Assembly: GCF_026711005.1 (NCBI RefSeq)
Contig: NZ_JAPPVJ010000009.1
Span: 62,001-126,000 of the forward strand
DNA length: 64,000 bases
Source: Sphingobacterium sp. UT-1RO-CII-1
GTDB lineage: Bacteria; Bacteroidota; Bacteroidia; Sphingobacteriales; Sphingobacteriaceae
Reading direction: 5' to 3'
This document shows positions 60,274 through 64,000 of this stretch, piece by piece (the stretch's first letter is position 1; every line of letters starts with the position of its first letter). A program made the translations under genes and the position numbers. The notes under the pieces are model-generated. The model searched no databases and had not been told where the DNA came from. It was given only the letters and a program-made list of their open reading frames with translations.

Positions 60274-61031
60274 GTGATGAGATAGTTGAAAAGGCAAGGT
60301 TAACAGCTAAGCAGCAGTTGTTTCTCGATGATTATTTAATTCACTTCAATGCTACGAGAGCTGCTAAAAATGCGGGATATTCTGAAAAGACAGCATACTC
60401 GCAAGGTCAGCGATTGTTGAAGCATGTTGAAATTTCGTCTCATATCGAGGCTCGTTTGAAAGAATCACGCATGAACTCAGATGAGGTCATGAAGATGATG
60501 AAGGACATTGCTGGGTCGAACATGAACGAATACATGACCGTTGTCCAGCGTGAGCGACGGAAGTTCGTCCCAAAATCATTGAACGTTTTGATTGAGAGGA
60601 AGAATCTCGAAATCAAAAAACATGTGATGTACATTGAGCGAAAAGGACTCGATGGGGAAGTTTACGACGGATATGTCGAAAAGAATATATTTCCGTTGGA
60701 GGATGCGATTCTCCGTGCGGAGATAGATTTGGAACTAGACCCACTAGCTACCTTTGAAGACAGTGAAGTTGAGTCGTATGAATCCATTGAACTTGATCTT
60801 GTTAAACTAGCTAAAGACAAAGAGGCTGGAAAGGTGAAATCATTTGAGTTGACAAAATTTGGCCCTAAAGTGGAGCTGTATCCTGTTGATGGTATGCTGG
60901 ATAAGCTCGCACGAGTAAATGGTATGTATAGCGATACACTCATCGTTGATGACAAAAATAAGATCGACCCAGATAAATTGGATGACGATACATTACGTAA
61001 ACTTTTAGGGGCGGTTAAACGAGAAGAGTAG
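60270..61031 (+). CDS. Terminase small subunit
   Basis: 253 residues. The N-terminal helix-turn-helix (about 10-60, LTAKQQLFLDDYLIHFNATRAAKNAGYSEKTAYSQGQRLLKH) is the standard DNA-recognition domain of Terminase_2-type small subunits. The C-terminal two thirds are longer than usual (an acidic segment about 150-190), perhaps forming the oligomer and the contact to the large subunit. It recognises the phage packaging site and loads the motor. Overlaps the genes on both sides by 4 and 1 bases. Confidence 0.87.
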   Translation: MSDEIVEKARLTAKQQLFLDDYLIHFNATRAAKNAGYSEKTAYSQGQRLLKHVEISSHIEARLKESRMNSDEVMKMMKDIAGSNMNEYMTVVQRERRKFVPKSLNVLIERKNLEIKKHVMYIERKGLDGEVYDGYVEKNIFPLEDAILRAEIDLELDPLATFEDSEVESYESIELDLVKLAKDKEAGKVKSFELTKFGPKVELYPVDGMLDKLARVNGMYSDTLIVDDKNKIDPDKLDDDTLRKLLGAVKREE

Positions 61032-62545
61032 TGAATGAGGTAGTAGACATATTGGCAAACTTTGATGTTAGAGAGCTTCAAGGGATATCCTTCAAGAGAG
61101 GGATATTTGACTTTATAGTCGAAACACCTAAAGGTACCCATTTAAAGCAAGAGGAGGCTTTACGGATTTTAACTGATAACGTTACAGAAGAATTTCTTTA
61201 CGGTGGAGCTGCAGGCGGCGCAAAGTCGTGGACTGGGTGTTGCTGGCTAATGTTTCAATGTTGGAATTATCCTGGTACCAGATGGTTTATAGGCCGAGAG
61301 GAACTAAAGCGAATTACCGAATCTACTCTGATTACATTCTTTAAAGTTGCTTCTGCTTATGGAATGAGAAATGGAATAGATTTTAAATATAACGGACAAA
61401 AGAACTTTATTCAGTTTAAAAATGGAAGCCGAATTGATTTACTTGAATTGAAATTTCTTCCTAGAGATCCAGTGTATGAGCGTTTCGGATCTACTGAATA
61501 TACTGGTGGTTGGATAGAGGAGGGCGGTGAGATTGATTTTGGAGCATATGATGTTTTAAAAACTCGTATTGGTAGACAGTACAATGAGAAATATAACCTT
61601 ATTGGAAAACTGTTCATTACATGCAATCCGAAAAAGAATTGGATGTATACGACCTTTTATCTACCTAATAAAAGAGGGGAGCTCCCTGAGATTATGAAGT
61701 ATCTAGCTGCATTCGTTCAAGATAATCCTCACATAGATAACGGTTATGTTGAAAGACTTCGTAGAACCAAGGATAAGGCAAAAAAAGAACGTCTTTTGAA
61801 TGGTAATTGGGAGTATGATGATGATCCAAATGCTATGTGCAAATACGATGATATTATGGCAATGTTCTCTAATACACATTTGTGGGATAAGTATAACAAC
61901 ATGGTTGAAAAACCAAAATGGTACATCACTGCGGATATCGCTCGTTTTGGCTCGGATAAAGCTCGTATAGGTGTTTGGTGGGGTTGGATTCTTATGGAGT
62001 GTCATTCATTCGATAAGTCATCCACAACAGATATTCAAGCTTGTATAAACGCTATGCGTTCGAAATGGAGCATTCCAGCCCATCACTGCATTGCGGATGA
62101 GGATGGTGTTGGCGGAGGTGTAGTTGATATTTGTGGAATACTTGGTTTTGTAAATAACGCTAAAGCAATAATCACAGAAGAATCTAAGGAGAATGATAAC
62201 CGTTATTATGGCGAGAGTAAAAAGGATTTGCCACATAAAGAGAATTATCAAAATCTCCAAACTCAATGTGCTTATCTATTAGCTGATGAAATTTCAGGTC
62301 ATAATATCTTGCTGAAATGCATTGAAGCAGACTCCGAGCAACAAGAAATCCAAGAAGAGTTCTCTTGGTTAAAGACTTATAAATCTGACGATGATAACAA
62401 GCTTCGAATATTACCCAAAAAGGAGGTTAAAAAAGAAATTGGACGTTCTCCGGATTGGCGTGATTTAATCCTTATGAGAAAGTATTTTGACCTGGTTATT
62501 GAAACCGAAGAAATAGACGATTCAATATTTGATATGTTTCACTAA
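61031..62545 (+). CDS. Terminase large subunit (packaging ATPase/nuclease)
   Basis: 504 residues. ATPase: the Walker A-like loop is GGAAGGAKS (residues 58-66), in which Ala64 replaces the usual Gly before Lys, and Walker B is TGGWIEEGGEI. Nuclease: first Asp in ITADIARFGSDKARIGV, second in DEDGVGGGVVD, the RNase H-like pattern that cuts concatemers. The start is GTG 61031, sharing a base with the preceding TAG; no in-frame ATG lies nearby. It drives DNA into the prohead through the portal encoded next. Confidence 0.93.
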   Translation: MNEVVDILANFDVRELQGISFKRGIFDFIVETPKGTHLKQEEALRILTDNVTEEFLYGGAAGGAKSWTGCCWLMFQCWNYPGTRWFIGREELKRITESTLITFFKVASAYGMRNGIDFKYNGQKNFIQFKNGSRIDLLELKFLPRDPVYERFGSTEYTGGWIEEGGEIDFGAYDVLKTRIGRQYNEKYNLIGKLFITCNPKKNWMYTTFYLPNKRGELPEIMKYLAAFVQDNPHIDNGYVERLRRTKDKAKKERLLNGNWEYDDDPNAMCKYDDIMAMFSNTHLWDKYNNMVEKPKWYITADIARFGSDKARIGVWWGWILMECHSFDKSSTTDIQACINAMRSKWSIPAHHCIADEDGVGGGVVDICGILGFVNNAKAIITEESKENDNRYYGESKKDLPHKENYQNLQTQCAYLLADEISGHNILLKCIEADSEQQEIQEEFSWLKTYKSDDDNKLRILPKKEVKKEIGRSPDWRDLILMRKYFDLVIETEEIDDSIFDMFH

Positions 62546-62571
62546 ACCCTAACCGCAAATAATAATAAGTA

Positions 62572-64000
62572 ATGGCTAAAAAAGAAGAAAAAAAAGATAT
62601 TCAGCTACCTACTCCAGCTCTCCCGGCTATTGTACAAGCAGTTGGGGTATCTGTTGCCCCAGTCTATGCAACAGCTCAAAAAGAATATGATGTAACACAA
62701 CATGACGTTTTTAATCAAGCGGTAGGTTTTAGACCTAAGAAGAAGGTAAGGACATTACGTAAGGATGCGGAAGGAAAACCAATTTTGGATAAAAATGGGA
62801 AAAATATATACGACACTAAACGTATTGAAGTAAATCGTATCGGTGTACCGCTCCAAGAGTTAATTGTAAAGCGTCGGGTTTCCTTCATGAATGTATCTAA
62901 GATTCAGCTTGAAGCTAATCCTCAAACAGAACATGAGAAAAGGCTTTATCAGATGATAAAGAAAATGCGCGATGATAATAAGATTGCTTTTATCGAAAAG
63001 GAAGTTGCACGTCGTATGCTTAGTGAACTTCAGGTTGCCAAATTGTGGTATTCTGAATCTGTTGAACCTGGTTATTGGGGAGATATTTCATCTCAAGGGA
63101 AATTCAAAATGCGCTGTAAAGTGCTCTCACCTGAATTAGGAGATACGCTATTGCCAGTATTTGACGACTTTGGCAAGATGATTTATTTCGGAAGGATTTA
63201 TCAATCATCTAGAAGCTTTGCTGACTTAATTGCAGACCCTAATTTCTCAGGATTGACAGCTGATAAAGAAGATAAATTTGATGTCTATTCAGCTACCCAC
63301 ATTTACAAATTTCGTAAAGCCAAGTCAGGAGAAGATGTATTATCAACAGCCAATAATAATGGTTGGATAGTTGATAGCATAACCACTCATAGCTATGGTA
63401 AAATACCAGTAACCTATTATTCAAAGCCTATGCCTCCATGGGCGCCTGTTCAAGCTGCTATTGCTCGTATAGAAACTTTAATATCGAATGTTGGTGATAC
63501 TAATGACTATCACGCGTCGCCAGTATTCGCAATGTTCGGTAAGGTAGGAGCTAAAGTTCTTGAAAAAGGTGAGCAAGGTAAGTCTTTACAAATTGAAGGG
63601 GAAGGTGCTGATGCACGTTATGTTACTTGGGAGCAGGCAATCGATGCAGTAGAGTTTGAATTGAACACTCTTATGAATTACATATTCACTTGTACGCAGA
63701 CGCCGCAGATGGCTATGGAGGACTTGAAAGGCTTGGGGGCTTTGTCAGGTGTCGCATTTGATCGTGTTTTTCAAGATGCTCATTTAGCTGCTCGTGATGA
63801 AATTGACGGTGAATACGGGATGAGTACACAGCGTGATATTAATCTACAGATTGCTTTTTGTGGTGCTATTGATACAACTTTGAAAGCGGCAACTAAAACT
63901 TTGAGTATAGGTTTTGATATACCAATCTATCGTATTAATGATGATTCGGAAACCGTTGATCTACTGCAAAAGGCTGCAGGAGGATCAAAGGTGATTTCTC
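62572..64000 (+). CDS. Phage portal protein, 3' end beyond the window
   Basis: 476 residues are visible from ATG 62572, with the frame open to the right edge. The N-terminal 45 residues are Lys/Glu-rich then Pro/Ala-rich. VPLQELIVKRRVSFMNV and the region IEFELNTLMNYIF / TQTPQMAMEDLKGLGALSGVAF resemble SPP1 gp6-like portals, where the late segment is the stem/crown helix. It forms the dodecameric ring through which terminase pumps DNA. It starts 26 bp after terL. The missing part is probably about 50-100 residues. Confidence 0.85.
   Translation, partial: MAKKEEKKDIQLPTPALPAIVQAVGVSVAPVYATAQKEYDVTQHDVFNQAVGFRPKKKVRTLRKDAEGKPILDKNGKNIYDTKRIEVNRIGVPLQELIVKRRVSFMNVSKIQLEANPQTEHEKRLYQMIKKMRDDNKIAFIEKEVARRMLSELQVAKLWYSESVEPGYWGDISSQGKFKMRCKVLSPELGDTLLPVFDDFGKMIYFGRIYQSSRSFADLIADPNFSGLTADKEDKFDVYSATHIYKFRKAKSGEDVLSTANNNGWIVDSITTHSYGKIPVTYYSKPMPPWAPVQAAIARIETLISNVGDTNDYHASPVFAMFGKVGAKVLEKGEQGKSLQIEGEGADARYVTWEQAIDAVEFELNTLMNYIFTCTQTPQMAMEDLKGLGALSGVAFDRVFQDAHLAARDEIDGEYGMSTQRDINLQIAFCGAIDTTLKAATKTLSIGFDIPIYRINDDSETVDLLQKAAGGSKVIS

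Larger units (their letters stand above)
46625..64000. mobile_element. Left part of a temperate tailed-phage prophage
   Basis: Continuous phage gene order: integrase, lysogeny switch, early regulators, RecT recombination module, replication initiator and DnaB, terminase small and large, portal. The left end must lie between the ABC-F start (46624) and the integrase start (46779). The right end is beyond the window, so the attachment repeat cannot be defined. No disrupted genes are seen, so it may be functional. Head, tail and lysis genes are expected to the right. A siphovirus-like virion is likely from the terminase/portal types but not shown. Confidence 0.93.

Overview
The window is AT-rich DNA from a member of the Bacteroidota. 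The family is most likely Sphingobacteriaceae, which I infer from the gene set and gene order; no rRNA gene is present to confirm it. Bacteroidota-specific pointers are the ftsX-DUF3098-uppP-truB-ribF cluster, PCMD and DUF5690 proteins, menaquinone-type metabolism, and repeated promoters of the -33 TTG / -7 TAnnTTTG type with almost no E. coli-like -10 boxes.

From 1 to about 46.6 kb is ordinary chromosome. It opens with serine synthesis (partial serC, serA) and lysine synthesis (lysC, lysA). An ABC exporter pair (5.4-7.7 kb, minus) follows, then ysxC, a UbiA prenyltransferase, topA, a small conserved gene and cmk on the plus strand, facing the minus-strand cluster ribF, truB, uppP, DUF3098, ftsX. 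Next are leuS, a SatD/DUF3307 pair, a ChaA-type cation/proton antiporter, a Tat-exported phospholipase C, and a lipoprotein/outer-membrane-barrel pair. A complete-looking thiazole and HMP-phosphate operon for thiamine (thiS-C-tenI/thiE-like-E-G-H-F, minus strand, 28.7-34.7 kb) is headed by a clear TPP riboswitch; thiD is not in the operon. Then come an S9 (DPP IV-like) peptidase, a threonine aldolase, a BCCT transporter, a DUF5690 membrane protein with a TIGR03364-type FAD oxidoreductase, a DUF4230 protein and a YbiT-like ABC-F ATPase whose second Walker A is lost.

From about 46.7 kb to the right edge is the left part of a temperate tailed-phage genome (prophage), apparently intact and read in one direction after the switch region. 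In order: tyrosine integrase, two leftward repressor-type genes (an XRE protein with its HTH at the C terminus and a CI/LexA-like S24 repressor), a rightward promoter with twin operators, a Cys-rich LuxR-HTH regulator, small early genes, a recombination module (SMC-like ATPase, Cys4 mini-protein, RecT, metallo-beta-lactamase-fold hydrolase, NdpA-like nucleoid protein), a replication module (Lin1244/DUF4373-type initiator, DnaB helicase) and the packaging module (small and large terminase, portal protein running off the end).

The most unusual signals are in the prophage. One is a roughly 100-nt leader RNA at 56438-56540 with two hairpins whose loops carry a perfect 8-nt complement (a kissing-loop design), the second hairpin being an intrinsic terminator. 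Another is a pair of promoters (before that RNA and before the packaging genes) sharing a 14-bp box around -33 and identical 20-bp spacing. The third is three copies of the palindrome ATGCGNNCGCAT plus a purine-rich tandem repeat inside the replication initiator gene, resembling a lambda-type internal origin. Several genes too short for routine ORF calling were added (52842-53009, 57257-57430), as was the portal gene that runs off the edge.
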